From positions 19,574-83,573 of the forward strand of contig JAKAJS010000010.1 of NCBI GenBank assembly GCA_021813685.1: a DNA stretch of 64,000 nucleotides. The letters are read 5' to 3'. Numbering within the stretch: position 1 is the stretch's first letter; the number at the start of each line of letters is the position of its first letter. The position numbers and the translations under genes are program-made. A model generated the notes under the pieces. It had not been told where the DNA came from. It saw only the letters and a list, made by a program, of their open reading frames with translations, and made no database searches. This document shows positions 1 through 9,356 of this stretch, piece after piece. The DNA comes from Deltaproteobacteria bacterium (GTDB lineage Bacteria > Desulfobacterota > Syntrophobacteria > Syntrophobacterales > Syntrophobacteraceae).

Positions 1-415
1 GAAAGCCCAGGTCGCCGGGCGTAAAATAGTACTTCTCGTAGAAGCCGGGATCGTCGGGGATGTGCATCTTGCGGTATTTGCCGGCAATTGAGCCGTCTTT
101 TTCGAACACCACGGCCGTGTTGTGGTGCAAGCCGGGTGCTCGCCGTTCGAAAATGGAGGCGACGAGAACGATTTTGAGCTCCGCGGCCAGGGAGGCCAAC
201 GCGGCGCTCGAGGGTCCGGGGATCGGTTCTGCGAGATCGAAGTGGGCGGGGTTTTCGGTCTGGCAGAAATAGGGGCCAAGGTGCAGTTCCTGGAGCAAGA
301 CGAGTTCGGCCCCTTTCGCAGCGGCTTGGCGTATGGCGGTGGCGCTTCGTTGAAGATTTGCGGCCGTATCTTGCGTGCAGCTCTGTTGGACGAGTCCGGC
401 AACGAGTGTTCTCAT
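1..415 (-). CDS. aguB: carbon-nitrogen hydrolase, N-carbamoylputrescine amidase-like (partial, runs off the window start)
   Basis: Reverse-strand translation starts MRTLVAGLVQQSCTQDTAANLQRSATAIRQAAAKGAELVLLQELHLGPYFCQTENPAHFDLAEPIPGPSS; start codon overlaps the aguA stop. Confidence 0.85.
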   Translation of the reverse strand, partial: MRTLVAGLVQQSCTQDTAANLQRSATAIRQAAAKGAELVLLQELHLGPYFCQTENPAHFDLAEPIPGPSSAALASLAAELKIVLVASIFERRAPGLHHNTAVVFEKDGSIAGKYRKMHIPDDPGFYEKYYFTPGDLGF

Positions 416-1440
416 CCCGGGACTCCTTTGGGCAACTGCATGGTGACGCAGTGGAGCGAGCCGTTGCCGGTCAAAAGCGGCAGGCAGGGAACTCCGGTGA
501 TTTTGCGGCCCGGGAAGGCCTCCGCGATGATTTCGAGGGCGGCCGCATCCTTGTCTGTTCCATAAGTGGGGACGAGCACGGCGCCGTTTATGACGAGAAA
601 GTTTGCGTAGGTTGCCGGAAGCCTGCGTCCGTCTTCGTGGTAGACGGGATCGGGCCAGGGAAGTGCAAGAAGCCGGTAGGGACAGCCCTCTTCCGTGCGA
701 AAGGAGCCGAGCTGCTCGGCCATGGCGCGTAGCGGTTCGTAATGAACGTCTGAGGGATCGTCGCATGCGGTGTAGGCAATGACGTCATCGGGACAAAACC
801 GGGCGAGGGTATCGATGTGCGAGTCGGTGTCATCGCCTTCGATGCCGCCGTGATCCAGAAAATGAACTCGTTTTGCGCCAAACTCGCGGGCGAGAAACTC
901 CTCGACCCCGCTCCTGGAAAGATGAGGGTTTCTGTTGGGGCTGAGCAGGCACTCGGAGGTGGTGAGGATCGTCCCCCGGCCGTCGGATTCGATGCTTCCC
1001 CCCTCCAGGATCAACCCGATCGTATTCAAGACCGTTTTGCCAAAAGCTCCCAGGGCGGCGAGGCGGCGGGTGATCCGGTTGTCCAGATCGCACCGGAATT
1101 TGAGGCCCCAGCCGTTGAAGCCGAAATCGAGAAGGAGCGGCTTCTGCCCTTCCAGGACGGTAATGGGTCCAAAATCCCTGGCCCAGGTGTCGTTTGTCTC
1201 GACCTCGAAGAGCCTTACCCGGTCGAGAGGGAGCCCGGCCCGGGCGAACCGCTCCCGCACCTCTCCCACATCGGGTGCGGCCAGCAGCAAAAGCTCGGAG
1301 CCGACGATTTCCCGCGCGATATCGATTGTGGCCTCTTGCACCGCCGGGAGATTTTCCCATTCGGTATTTTCGTGGGGCCAGGCCATGAGCACTCCGTCCT
1401 GCTCTTCCCACTCGGCGGGCAATCTGCGTGTGTTTTCCAT
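412..1440 (-). CDS. aguA: agmatine deiminase
   Basis: 342 aa; MPAEWEEQDGVLMAWPHENTEW-like start, ETNDTWARDFGPI, GGIEGDDTDSHIDTLARF, GNGSLHCVTMQLP motifs. Confidence 0.93.
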   Translation of the reverse strand: MENTRRLPAEWEEQDGVLMAWPHENTEWENLPAVQEATIDIAREIVGSELLLLAAPDVGEVRERFARAGLPLDRVRLFEVETNDTWARDFGPITVLEGQKPLLLDFGFNGWGLKFRCDLDNRITRRLAALGAFGKTVLNTIGLILEGGSIESDGRGTILTTSECLLSPNRNPHLSRSGVEEFLAREFGAKRVHFLDHGGIEGDDTDSHIDTLARFCPDDVIAYTACDDPSDVHYEPLRAMAEQLGSFRTEEGCPYRLLALPWPDPVYHEDGRRLPATYANFLVINGAVLVPTYGTDKDAAALEIIAEAFPGRKITGVPCLPLLTGNGSLHCVTMQLPKGVPG

Positions 1441-1727
1441 GTGCGCAACATTTCCTTGTGATCTTCCCGAAAGGGATGTCCCGGGAGGGGGTGGAATTCA
1501 AACCATTTATAAAACCACAACTTCCTGTTATTATCAATAGCAGGCTAAATTTCCTTCCAATTTTTCATGGACAGGAGAGAACCTGCTTGTTAGACTTGCC
1601 TATTCCGGAGCCCGCCGTTTTCCGCAGGGGCTGAGTCTATTCCCGGGTACGGAGCGGCTGCGGGCTTGTGGCGGGATTGGCAAGGGCTGGGCATTGATTT
1701 GCCCGTGGTTTAGTCACGAATACGAAA

Positions 1728-2609
1728 GTGAACTCAAAATTGGAAGAACCTACAGCCAAGGGAATTCAGAATTGGCTACGAATGTGCTTCCGGCGGCTTG
1801 CCGGTGTTGAAAACGCCGATGACGTCGAAAAAGAGATCCAGCAGTTGATAGACGAAGGGGAGCAGCGCGGGCTGATCTCCGAGGACGAAGGGGAGATGAT
1901 CCAGGGGATATTCTCCTTCCGCGACACGATCGCCCGGGAGATCATGGTGCCGCGTACCGATACGGTGTACGCCGAGGCCGACACCAGGCTCTCCGAAATG
2001 ATCCGCACGATCATCGAGAGCGGACACTCCAGAATTCCGATCTTTCAGGACAATATCGACAATATCATCGGTACGCTGCACGCAAAGGACCTGCTTAAAT
2101 TCTGGCACACCGAGGACATGGCGATCCGCGACATGGTGCGGCCCCCCTATTTTATCCCCGAGACGAAAAAGATCAGCGAAGTCCTCAAGGATTTCCGGGA
2201 CAACAAGTCGCACATGGCCATAGTGATCGACGAATATGGCGGGACGGCGGGCATACTGACTCTTGAGGACATTATCGAGGAGATCATCGGCGAGGTGATG
2301 GACGAATACGACGCCGAGCAGAAACTGATCGTCGAGCACGAGGACGGCTCGATCACGGTCAATGCCCGGTGCGATGTGGAAAAGCTCGAGGATTTCCTCG
2401 AAGTCGAGTTGCCGGAAGGGGACTTCGAGTCGGTTGGCGGCTTCATTATCAGCCTGATCGGCAAGGTGCCCGAAGTGAACGAAAAGGTCATCTACGAGGG
2501 AATGGAGATTGTGATCGAGGCGGCGACGAGCAGAAAAATTGACAGAGTGCGCATCAGAAGACCCGGCATGGGGCTTCCCGAAGCTGCTTCGGGAAAAGAG
2601 CCGCTCTAG
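1728..2609 (+). CDS. hemolysin/CorC-family protein with paired CBS domains and CorC/HlyC C-terminal domain
   Basis: IMVPRTDTVYAEAD, SHMAIVIDEYGGTAGILTLEDIIEEIIGE; upstream of lnt as often seen. Confidence 0.9.
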   Translation: MNSKLEEPTAKGIQNWLRMCFRRLAGVENADDVEKEIQQLIDEGEQRGLISEDEGEMIQGIFSFRDTIAREIMVPRTDTVYAEADTRLSEMIRTIIESGHSRIPIFQDNIDNIIGTLHAKDLLKFWHTEDMAIRDMVRPPYFIPETKKISEVLKDFRDNKSHMAIVIDEYGGTAGILTLEDIIEEIIGEVMDEYDAEQKLIVEHEDGSITVNARCDVEKLEDFLEVELPEGDFESVGGFIISLIGKVPEVNEKVIYEGMEIVIEAATSRKIDRVRIRRPGMGLPEAASGKEPL

Positions 2610-2657
2610 CCGGCCGTGGATTCCAACCACCCATGCCTCCACTGCTTTTCTAAAAGC

Positions 2658-4196
2658 ATGTACGCGATATTGCTCTCGGTCCTGAGCGGACTACTGCTCT
2701 CAGCGGGATTCCCCAAGCCGGCCATGTTCTACCTGGCCTGGGTGGCCTTCGTGCCGCTGCTCTACGCCGTTTACGGAAAGAGCGGGAAAAAGGCCTTCGG
2801 CCTGGGCTATCTCTGCGGGCTTGTCCATTCCGTGACCTGCCTCTACTGGATCGATTACGCCATCTATCACTTCGGCGGCTTTTCCTTTGTGCTCTCGTGG
2901 CTGATTCTTTTGCTGCTTTGCGCAATCATGGCCGTATATCCCGCTGTGTTTGCCCTTGCGGCGCAAAAATTCGAATCCTTTCCTTTTCTCTATGTCTTCG
3001 GACTTCCGTTTGTGTGGGTTACGCTCGAATGGATCAGGGCGCACGCGATCACCGGATTTCCCTGGTCAAACCTTGGCTATACCCAGACGCCGTTGCTTCA
3101 CCTCATCCAGGTGGCCGATATTACGGGAGTCTATGGGGTGAGCTGGCTTGTAGTTTTGGGCAGCACCGTGATTTGCGGCTTTCTCAAAAACTACTGCAGG
3201 AAAAGCGGCGTAGCGGTGCTGGCGGCTCTGCTCGTTTGCGTTCTCGCCTACGGGTTTTGGCGCACAGGGCAGATCGAGCGTCTGCAACATGGTGAGACCC
3301 CCGTAAACATTGCCCTCGTGCAGGGAAATATCGCTCAGGACATGAAATGGGACCGCGCATCGCTGGAGAAGACGATCGCGACGTACGGGAGGCTGAGTGA
3401 GGAGGCGGCAAAAAAGAAGCCGGTTCCCGATCTTATCGTGTGGCCCGAATCGGCCATGCCTTTTTTCTACGGCCTGAACCCGAAGCTGAGCGCCAGGGTG
3501 AACGAGATAGTGAAGGCGACGGGAAAGCCGCTGCTCTTTGGGAGCCTGGGGGCTACGAGGGAGGGGGGCAAGGTCCGTTTGCTGAACCTCGCCTGTCTGC
3601 TCGACGCAAAGGCGGACTTTTTGGGCTCGTATGCCAAGCAGCACCTGGTGCCGTTCGGGGAGTACGTGCCATGGATCAGTCTTTTCCGCTTTGCCCAGAG
3701 CGCCTCGGTGGGCCCGGTGAATTTCGTTCCGGGGAAAAACCCCGGGCCGCTTGTCTGGAAGGGGCTCCCCCTCGGGGTTCTGATCTGCTATGAGGACATC
3801 TTCCCCAAAATTGCACGCCGAACGGTGCGAAGAGGGGCTGAGCTTCTTGTGAATATCTCCGACGACGCCTGGTACGGAAATACGGGGGGGCCCTACCAGG
3901 AGCTCGAAATCTCGCGCTGGCGCGCCATCGAGTGCCGGGTTCCTCTGGTGCGGGCCGCCAATACGGGAGTCAGTGCGGTCTTCGACGCCACGGGGCGGGA
4001 ATGCGGAAATCTTGCGCTAGACAGGCGCGGTTTTCTTACGTGCAGCGTTTATCCGATGTCTTATCTTTCGGTTTATGTTAAATATGGCGATTTCTTTGCT
4101 TGGTTTTGCGTTCTCATGACCGCGTGTGCGATACTTCTCCGGCTCGTGCGCTGGATCCGGGTACCCGCGGAGTTGCGCGTGAGAAAAGGGGAATGA
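2658..4196 (+). CDS. lnt: apolipoprotein N-acyltransferase
   Basis: Multi-TM N-terminus plus nitrilase domain: VWPESAMPFF, GVLICYEDIFPKIAR, NISDDAWYGNTGGPYQ. Confidence 0.93.
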   Translation: MYAILLSVLSGLLLSAGFPKPAMFYLAWVAFVPLLYAVYGKSGKKAFGLGYLCGLVHSVTCLYWIDYAIYHFGGFSFVLSWLILLLLCAIMAVYPAVFALAAQKFESFPFLYVFGLPFVWVTLEWIRAHAITGFPWSNLGYTQTPLLHLIQVADITGVYGVSWLVVLGSTVICGFLKNYCRKSGVAVLAALLVCVLAYGFWRTGQIERLQHGETPVNIALVQGNIAQDMKWDRASLEKTIATYGRLSEEAAKKKPVPDLIVWPESAMPFFYGLNPKLSARVNEIVKATGKPLLFGSLGATREGGKVRLLNLACLLDAKADFLGSYAKQHLVPFGEYVPWISLFRFAQSASVGPVNFVPGKNPGPLVWKGLPLGVLICYEDIFPKIARRTVRRGAELLVNISDDAWYGNTGGPYQELEISRWRAIECRVPLVRAANTGVSAVFDATGRECGNLALDRRGFLTCSVYPMSYLSVYVKYGDFFAWFCVLMTACAILLRLVRWIRVPAELRVRKGE

Positions 4197-4246
4197 GCAG
4201 AATTTATAAAAACCGCCGATAGGTACGGCAGCAGGAGGACAGTCCG

Positions 4247-5378
4247 ATGAATATTGATACTTCCGAACTCAGAAACTCGCTCAGGGAGCTTTCGCAAAAA
4301 ATTCAAACCTTGGGAGGCTATCTTTGACATCGCCGGCAAAGAGGCCCGCACGGCGGAGCTCGAAAAGCTCATGGCCCGGCAGGACTTCTGGGAAAATCCC
4401 GAGGCCGGCCGCGATGTTTTGAAAGAACGCTCGGAGCTAAACGAGATCATTCTTTCATGGCGAACCCTTGCCGGGGAGCTCGAAGACAATGAACTGCTCT
4501 TCGATATGGCCCTTGAGGAAGAGGACGAAGCCAATCTGAAGGAAGTTGAGCGTAAGCTCCAGGAACTCCGGAAAAAATATCGGGAGATGGAACTCCTGCA
4601 GATGTTGAGCGATGAAAACGATGACAAGAGCGCCATCGTGAGCATCAACGCCGGGGCCGGGGGGACCGAGGCGCAGGACTGGACCCAGATGCTTCTGAGA
4701 ATGTACCTGCGTTGGTGCGAAAGAAAGAACCTGAAGGTCGAAATGATCGATCTGCTGGAAGGAGAAGAGGCCGGAGTCAAAAACGTTACCTTTACGGTTT
4801 CAGGCCCCTATGCCTACGGGATGCTGAAGGCCGAATCGGGCGTGCACAGGCTGGTGAGGATCTCACCCTTTGACGCGAGCGGCCGCAGGCACACCTCGTT
4901 TGCCGCGGTACTGGTCTTTCCCGAAATAGACGACAAGATCGAGGTCGAGGTAAAGCAATCGGATTTGCGCGTGGACACCTTCCGGGCGAGCGGCGCGGGT
5001 GGCCAGCACGTCAACAAGACCAGTTCGGCCGTTCGCCTGACACACCTGCCTACGGGCATCGTCGTGCAGTGCCAGAACGAAAAGTCCCAGCACCGCAATC
5101 GCGATATAGCGCTAAAGATTCTCAAGGCACGGCTCTACGAGCGGGAAAAGCGCGCGCAGCAGGCGAAGATGCAGGAGACCCACGACAACCTCGACGAAAT
5201 CGCCTGGGGCAACCAGATCCGGTCCTATGTCCTCCAGCCCTACAGGCTGATCAAGGACCACCGCACCAATGTGGAAAAGGGCAATGTGGAAAGCGTTCTG
5301 GACGGCGAACTCGATGACTTCATCGAGGCCTACCTGCTAAATTCCATGAACCTGCGGGAAAACGCGGCAGGCGTCTAA
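4247..5378 (+). CDS. prfB: peptide chain release factor 2, expressed through +1 programmed frameshift
   Basis: Zero-frame ATG at 4247 runs to in-frame TGA at 4325-4327 in gggaggctatCTTTGAC; the +1 frame continues to 5378 with the RF2 core (GAGGTEAQDW, GAGGQHVNKTSSAVRLTHLPTGI). Confidence 0.95.
4312..4328 (+). promoter_or_regulatory. RF2 +1 programmed frameshift site (SD-like gggagg, CTT TGA C)
   Basis: Sequence gggaggctatctttgac; the frame change restores the full RF2 reading frame. Confidence 0.93.
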
Positions 5379-5386
5379 AGACGGAA

Positions 5387-5430
5387 GACGAAGAAAAAAA
5401 GAAAGGCGCCGGTCAAAAAGCCCCGGCGCC
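5387..5430 (-). terminator. rho-independent terminator for the minus-strand transcript carrying the small ORFs
   Basis: Stem ggcgccgg (5405-5412)/ccggcgcc (5423-5430); on the minus strand followed by a T-rich run (tttctttttttc). Confidence 0.65.
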
Positions 5431-5454
5431 ATCATTCCAGGATTTACGACAGTG

Positions 5455-5601
5455 CTACCTGGTGAATGGCACAAATAGCACCGATCCGGCCGGATAGCAA
5501 GCGGAATCGTATCTGTCCGAGCCGTGCGGTCGCCTGTCGAGCCCGGACATTTCCTCCTCGGCGGCCACTTGCAAGCCGATCCGTTTTTCTTCCCCGGTCA
5601 T
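5455..5601 (-). CDS. 48-aa small ORF resembling an Amt C-terminal cytoplasmic tail
   Basis: MTGEEKRIGLQVAAEEEMSGLDRRPHGSDRYDS... compared with KTIGLRVGIEEEMAGLDMELHGEVGYSL at the end of the adjacent Amt. Confidence 0.4.
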   Translation of the reverse strand: MTGEEKRIGLQVAAEEEMSGLDRRPHGSDRYDSACYPAGSVLFVPFTR

Positions 5602-5683
5602 CGTCTTGGATACCTCCAGTACTAATATTTCACTGAGATGTCGGCCATCATGCTGATGTTGTGGCGGAAGCCGGCGATTCCGG

Positions 5684-5758
5684 CTACCGGGCCATGCCCG
5701 CGAGGGCGGGCGGTGCCTGTTGGGCAAGCTGCGCCAGTGTGACGTACTTACGCTCCAT
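5684..5758 (-). CDS. 24-aa micro-ORF with strong ribosome-binding site
   Basis: MERKYVTLAQLAQQAPPALAGMAR preceded by GGAGGAATATC-ATG. Confidence 0.35.
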   Translation of the reverse strand: MERKYVTLAQLAQQAPPALAGMAR

Positions 5759-5885
5759 GATATTCCTCCGGACAGACGGGGCCTGCCAGGAGGATGCAAA
5801 GGGCTATCTTTTTGCATCTGCCAATTTACGGGATGTCGCACCAGGAGACTGTCTGAGAGCATCTTCAGTGCGTCTTCCGGTTCTG

Positions 5886-5936
5886 CAGGAGCGGGTTTCC
5901 GCCGCGAAAGGCCCGTCGCGGCGGAGGCCGCTCCTG
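5886..5936. repeat. REP-like palindrome (double inverted repeat)
   Basis: caggagcgg...ccgccgcg aaaggcccgt cgcggcgg...ccgctcctg. Confidence 0.6.
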
Positions 5937-5973
5937 TTGAAAACCAGCTGGTTCGCCGTTCCCGGTCAGCCTA

Positions 5974-7284
5974 CTAGAGGCTGTAGCCCACCTCGCCGTG
6001 CAGTTCCATGTCGAGTCCCGCCATTTCCTCCTCGATGCCCACCCGCAACCCGATTGTTTTTTCGAGGAATTGCGCGATCGCGCAGGTGGCCAAAAAACAG
6101 TAAAGTCCTACCGCAACGACCCCCAGGGCCTGTATTTCCAGCTGCCCCGGATTGCCGGCGATGAGGCCCGTAGCGCCCACCGAGGCGAAAAGCCCTGTTG
6201 CAAGCGTCCCCCATGCCCCGCCCAGACCGTGGACTCCCACGACGTCGAGCGAGTCGTCGTAGTGGAACCGGAATTTCATCCGGACCCCGAAAAAACAGAT
6301 CGCCCCGGAGACGATTCCGATCACCATGGCGTATTGCGGGGAGATAAATCCCGAGGCCGGCGTGACCGCCCCAAGGCCTGCAACGATGCCGGAGGCAAAT
6401 CCGAGCGCGCTCGGCTTCTTTACGATCGCCCACTCCAGAATCATCCAGGCGCATGCTCCGGCGGCCGCAGCCGTCATCGTGGCGGTAAACGCCAGCGCGG
6501 CGGTCGCATTCGCCGCAAGGGCGCTTCCCGCATTGAAGCCGAACCAGCCAAACCACAGGAGTCCAACACCCAGAAGCGTCATGGTGAGGTTGTGCGGAAC
6601 AAACATTTCGTGGGGGAAACCGCTTCGTTTCCCGATTATGTAGGCAACCGCCAGGGCCGAAACTCCGGCCGAAAGATGCACGACCAGGCCTCCTGCGAAA
6701 TCGAGCCCTCCGGCCTTCTCAAACCATCCCCCGCCCCAGACCCAGTGGGCCAGCGGGTAGTAGACCAGAAACGACCAGAGTATGAGGAAGAGGAGGTAGG
6801 ACTTGAAGGTCATGCGCTCGGCCACTGCACCCGAAATCAGCGCGGGCGTGATGATGGCGAACATCCCCTGGAACATGACGAAGGCGTATGTCGGGATCGT
6901 CCCATGGACCGAATGGATGGTTGTCCCAAGGAGCATAAACTGGCCAAGCCCCCCGATAAACCAGTTCCCGGCAGTAAACGAAAGCGAGTAGCCCACGATG
7001 ATCCAGAGCATCCCGAGAATCCCCAGCGCGACAAAAGAGTGCATGAAAGAGCTTAGTACATTTTTGCGCTGCACCATGCCGCCGTAAAAAAGAGCAAGGC
7101 CCGGGAGCATGAGCAGGACGAGAGCCGCGGAAGTCAATACCCAGGCCGTGTCGGCCGGGTTTGCCACCCCCGGTTGAGCGGCCGCCGCGGGATGAGACCC
7201 GAGAAAAAAATACAAAAAAGGCGCAACTATCGTTGACGAGCGCAGTGTCGCGGACGTCCGAAACCCTGGAGTCATGGCAAACAT
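5974..7284 (-). CDS. amt: ammonium transporter
   Basis: ADTAWVLTSAALVLLMLPGLALFYGGMVQRKN, LAHWVWGGGW, FDGLGVHGLGGAWGTLATG-like core. Confidence 0.95.
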   Translation of the reverse strand: MFAMTPGFRTSATLRSSTIVAPFLYFFLGSHPAAAAQPGVANPADTAWVLTSAALVLLMLPGLALFYGGMVQRKNVLSSFMHSFVALGILGMLWIIVGYSLSFTAGNWFIGGLGQFMLLGTTIHSVHGTIPTYAFVMFQGMFAIITPALISGAVAERMTFKSYLLFLILWSFLVYYPLAHWVWGGGWFEKAGGLDFAGGLVVHLSAGVSALAVAYIIGKRSGFPHEMFVPHNLTMTLLGVGLLWFGWFGFNAGSALAANATAALAFTATMTAAAAGACAWMILEWAIVKKPSALGFASGIVAGLGAVTPASGFISPQYAMVIGIVSGAICFFGVRMKFRFHYDDSLDVVGVHGLGGAWGTLATGLFASVGATGLIAGNPGQLEIQALGVVAVGLYCFLATCAIAQFLEKTIGLRVGIEEEMAGLDMELHGEVGYSL

Positions 7285-7345
7285 ACCTTTCCTGTTTGAT
7301 TTTGATAAGTTATCGGAAAAAAGAATAAATAGAATTTACGATAAG

Positions 7346-7361
7346 AGCAATCCGCGTACCC
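7346..7361 (-). promoter_or_regulatory. candidate sigma-54 (-24/-12) promoter for the minus-strand amt
   Basis: Minus strand reads GGGTACG-CGGA-TTGCT versus consensus TGGCACG-N4-TTGCW; about 60-75 nt upstream of the start. Confidence 0.5.
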
Positions 7362-7841
7362 GGAAGGTTTCCGAAACGCAACTGGTGGATACAAAAGACA
7401 TTTTTGTCTTCAGTGTCCTGGCCATTCGCCTGAAAAGGAAACATTTTCGTATTTTCAGGCGCCTGCCTGGGGGCTTCTGCGACAAATATGTGCATGCCTG
7501 GGGCGGAGAGGTCCGGTCACAAGCCAAAAAGAATCAACATTGTCTGCTCCTCTTTCGCCATCGGATGGAAAATAGGGCCCTGTCCGCAGCGGGCTTCTCG
7601 TCGCCGCCCGAAAATCGCTTCCGACAGATCCGGTTGGTTTTTGCCGCTTCGGAGATTGGTCGTTTTTGTCATGACCTGCAAATCCTGACAAAAATGTTTC
7701 AATTATGTTCTTCTTTGCCGTGTAAGTACAATTGTGTAGTGTTTGTGGAGCAGAAAATGATTTTCCAAGAGGTGCGTTCGGAAGATAAAATCCTGTGATT
7801 TCAAGTGGGTATACAGGCGAAGGGCCTCCGGGGAAAGATCT

Positions 7842-7857
7842 TGGCACGCGCTTTGGA
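7842..7857 (+). promoter_or_regulatory. candidate sigma-54 (-24/-12) promoter for the plus-strand amt
   Basis: TGGCACG-CGCT-TTGGA versus consensus TGGCACG-N4-TTGCW; perfect -24 half, one mismatch at the -12 C. Confidence 0.45.
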
Positions 7858-7968
7858 CTCTGTTTGGTCGTGGAATTTCGAAGCATCCGGACGGAAGAGA
7901 CCGGTCCTTCGGTATAGGGAACGAGAACTCGATTCTATATGTTTCATCCAGGAGAAAGGTTAGGGGAT

Positions 7969-9279
7969 ATGAAGAGGTTGTCGGCGATTTGTTCGCTTGC
8001 TTTGCTGTTGACGCTTGCGGGAACTGTTTCCGCCCTGGCTGCCGGGCCGGCAAAAATCGATACGGGCGACACCGCGTGGTTGCTGATTTCCGCGGCCCTC
8101 GTTCTTTTGATGACCCCGGGGCTCGCCCTGTTTTACGGGGGGATGGTCCGGCGCAAAAATGTGCTGGGAACGATTATGCACAGTTTTGTCGCGATGGGCA
8201 TCATATCGGTCCAGTGGGTGCTTATCGGCTACACCCTTTCGTTTGGGCCGGACGTCGGTCATTTTATCGGAAACCTGCACTGGCTGGGGTTAAACCACGT
8301 GGGACTCGCCCCCGACCCGGACTACGGCGCGACCGTGCCGCATCAGGCGTACATGGTTTTTCAGATGATGTTTGCGATCATCACCCCTGCGCTCATTTCC
8401 GGCGCGATTGCCGAGCGGTTCAAATTCAGCACGTACGTCGTGTTCATGGTTTTGTGGGCGTTTTTGGTCTACGATCCGCTTGCCCACTGGGTATGGGGGA
8501 CGGGGGGGTGGCTAAAAAATCTGGGGGCGCTCGACTTTGCCGGAGGTCTCGTGGTGCATATCAGCTCAGGGGTCTCCGCGCTTGCCTGTATCCTCGTTTT
8601 GGGAAAAAGAAAGGGCTACAGGACCGAGATCATGGCCCCGCATAACCTCACCATGACCTTGCTGGGGGCGGCGCTGCTCTGGTTTGGCTGGTTCGGGTTC
8701 AATGCGGGAAGTGCAGTGGCTTCCGGAGCGCTTGCGACTTCGGCTTTTGTGGTGACCCACATTGCGGCGGCCGCTGCGGCCCTCTCGTGGCTTTTTACCG
8801 AGTGGATTCACAGGGGAAAACCAACGGCTCTCGGGTTTGCTTCCGGGGCTGTGGCCGGGCTTGTGGCCATCACTCCTGCTTCGGGGTACATCGGTCCTAT
8901 GCCGGCGCTTCTTCTGGGGCTTTTGGCCGGGGCGATCTGCTATTCGGCGGTAAATCTCAAGTCGATGTTCGGCTACGATGATGCACTGGACGTAATCGGC
9001 GTCCATGGAGTAGGCGGGACCGTGGGAGCGATTTTTACCGGCTTTTTCGCCTCTACTCTCATAAATCCCGGGGGGGCAAACGGCCTGTTTTACGGGCACC
9101 CGGGGCAGGTCGGCATCCAGGCACTCTCCGTAGTGAGCGCCTGGGTCTATTCTTTTGTGGTGACCTTCATTATCCTCAAGGTGCTGGATGCCGTGATGGG
9201 CCTCAGGGTAGACGAGGAAGACGAGTCGATGGGGCTTGACCTGAGCCAGCATGGCGAGGTGGGCTACACGTTCGAGTAG
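7969..9279 (+). CDS. amt: ammonium transporter (second copy, divergent from the first)
   Basis: DTAWLLISAALVLLMTPGLALFYGGMVRRKN, HNLTMTLLGAALLWFGWFGFNAGSA, DVIGVHGVGGTVGAIFTG; likely start MKRLSAICSLALL. Confidence 0.95.
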   Translation: MKRLSAICSLALLLTLAGTVSALAAGPAKIDTGDTAWLLISAALVLLMTPGLALFYGGMVRRKNVLGTIMHSFVAMGIISVQWVLIGYTLSFGPDVGHFIGNLHWLGLNHVGLAPDPDYGATVPHQAYMVFQMMFAIITPALISGAIAERFKFSTYVVFMVLWAFLVYDPLAHWVWGTGGWLKNLGALDFAGGLVVHISSGVSALACILVLGKRKGYRTEIMAPHNLTMTLLGAALLWFGWFGFNAGSAVASGALATSAFVVTHIAAAAAALSWLFTEWIHRGKPTALGFASGAVAGLVAITPASGYIGPMPALLLGLLAGAICYSAVNLKSMFGYDDALDVIGVHGVGGTVGAIFTGFFASTLINPGGANGLFYGHPGQVGIQALSVVSAWVYSFVVTFIILKVLDAVMGLRVDEEDESMGLDLSQHGEVGYTFE

Positions 9280-9307
9280 ACGCCGGATTTTTCGGCAAAA
9301 ATTTGAA

Positions 9308-9348
9308 GAGCGTTTTCCGGGGGGAGCATTTTCCCCCGGAAAACGCTC
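9308..9348. terminator. 16-bp perfect-stem hairpin between convergent genes
   Basis: gagcgttttccggggg / cccccggaaaacgctc, 9-nt loop; no long T-run, so type uncertain. Confidence 0.5.
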
Positions 9349-9356
9349 GACGCATT

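Noticed and set aside
4247-4327. prfB as a broken gene because of the in-frame TGA
   Set aside because: The CTTTGAC context with upstream SD-like sequence is the known RF2 autoregulatory frameshift, not a mutation
4073-4780. 235-aa minus-strand serine-rich ORF over the prfB start
   Set aside because: Antisense of lnt/prfB; serine/arginine-rich shadow composition
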